This document shows positions 63,834 through 64,000 of a stretch of DNA of 64,000 nucleotides, piece after piece; the stretch's first letter is position 1, and every line of letters starts with the position of its first letter. Origin of the DNA: JAPPLB01 sp965206655 (GTDB lineage: Bacteria > Acidobacteriota > Terriglobia > Bryobacterales > UBA6623); assembly GCA_965206655.1 (NCBI GenBank), contig CBDBKC010000028.1, positions 1 through 64,000 of the forward strand, read 5' to 3'. Made by a program: the position numbers and the translations under genes. The notes beneath the pieces were generated by a model. That model made no database searches. It was not told where the DNA came from and saw only the letters and a list, made by a program, of their open reading frames with translations.

Positions 63834-64000
63834 CTACCGCGCCCGCCCAAAGAACATCAGATGCTGCCAGGGCAAATCGTCATACTCTCTTACGAGTCGG
63901 AGACCGTTCGCGCTGTACTCACTGAGAATCTGCTTCTTACTCATCTTGTGCAGAAGCTTGATCGGTACCGCCTGGTCCTCCATTCGATACTCCGCTAGCG
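63834..64000 (-). CDS. C-terminus of a methyltransferase-like protein, runs off the window
   Basis: The last 55 codons of a minus-strand gene whose start lies beyond 64000. Residues such as LAEYRMEDQAVPIKLLHKMS, LSEYSANGLRLVREYDD and the final LPWQHLMFFGRAR resemble the C-terminal end of class I SAM-dependent methyltransferases common in environmental genomes. The catalytic core is not visible. Confidence 0.6.
   Translation of the reverse strand, partial: LAEYRMEDQAVPIKLLHKMSKKQILSEYSANGLRLVREYDDLPWQHLMFFGRAR

Overview
The window is a high-GC bacterial chromosome segment. The gene content points to Acidobacteriota, probably an uncultured lineage. It has a Ser/Thr kinase fused to a TolB/PD40-like propeller, a DUF6526 protein, an FG-GAP repeat secreted protein, a dehydrogenase fused to a diheme cytochrome, Tat-dependent PhoX and enolase-superfamily proteins, and a CopA/CopB copper module. 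The phylum assignment is inferred from families; there is no rRNA in the window.

Layout. 1-2.6 kb: an IS1380-family element (left part outside the window) carrying a nested IS4-family element, then a truncated gene end. 3.4-7.6 kb: an operon on the minus strand of a 55-aa GatC/AtzG-like protein, an amidase and a kelch-propeller/Na+-symporter fusion. 7.7-13.1 kb: a MITE, a long-chain acyl-CoA synthetase, and a copper module (small Cys-rich secreted protein, copA, copB) behind a TATAAT promoter. 13.2-14.8 kb: intact IS1380 copy. 14.9-22.2 kb: alcohol dehydrogenase, secreted methyltransferase, second MITE copy, truncated ORF6N gene, an amidohydrolase split by an IS200-like element, a GAF/PP2C phosphatase, a possible structured RNA and a small zinc protein. 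22.4-31.3 kb: a DUF255 thioredoxin-like protein, two hairpin-array repeats, a kinase gene split by IS4, a second MITE type and a small secreted protein. 31.8-45.6 kb: PQQ-type dehydrogenase/cytochrome fusion, a zinc-ribbon gene split by IS4, ATP-grasp enzyme, phosphatase-like protein, meaB, a poly-glycine secreted protein, hisS, glnA and a GNAT acetyltransferase. 45.7-52.6 kb: a seven-gene minus-strand run (sugar isomerase, Nramp-like transporter, TIGR01777 epimerase, enolase-superfamily enzyme, proC, phoX-like, methylmalonyl-CoA epimerase). 52.7-55.8 kb: IS4 and IS1380 copies side by side in a divergent promoter region. 55.8-64 kb: PilZ, SDR, an FkbM methyltransferase gene split by an IS1595-family element, FG-GAP protein, HpcH/HpaI aldolase, DUF6526, OsmC and the end of a methyltransferase.

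The dominant theme is insertion-sequence expansion. Four 1320-bp IS4 copies all have 13-bp perfect ends and 9-bp target duplications. Three IS1380 copies all lie at (G/T)TAAG. There is one IS1595-type and one IS200-type element, two MITE families, and hairpin-array repeats. Four chromosomal genes (kinase, zinc-ribbon protein, FkbM methyltransferase, amidohydrolase) are interrupted, and each can be restored in frame by removing the element and one target copy. This suggests recent insertion. Metabolically, meaB and the epimerase point to methylmalonyl-CoA (propionate) handling, and copA/copB to copper tolerance. No CRISPR, tRNA, rRNA or phage structural genes were seen.
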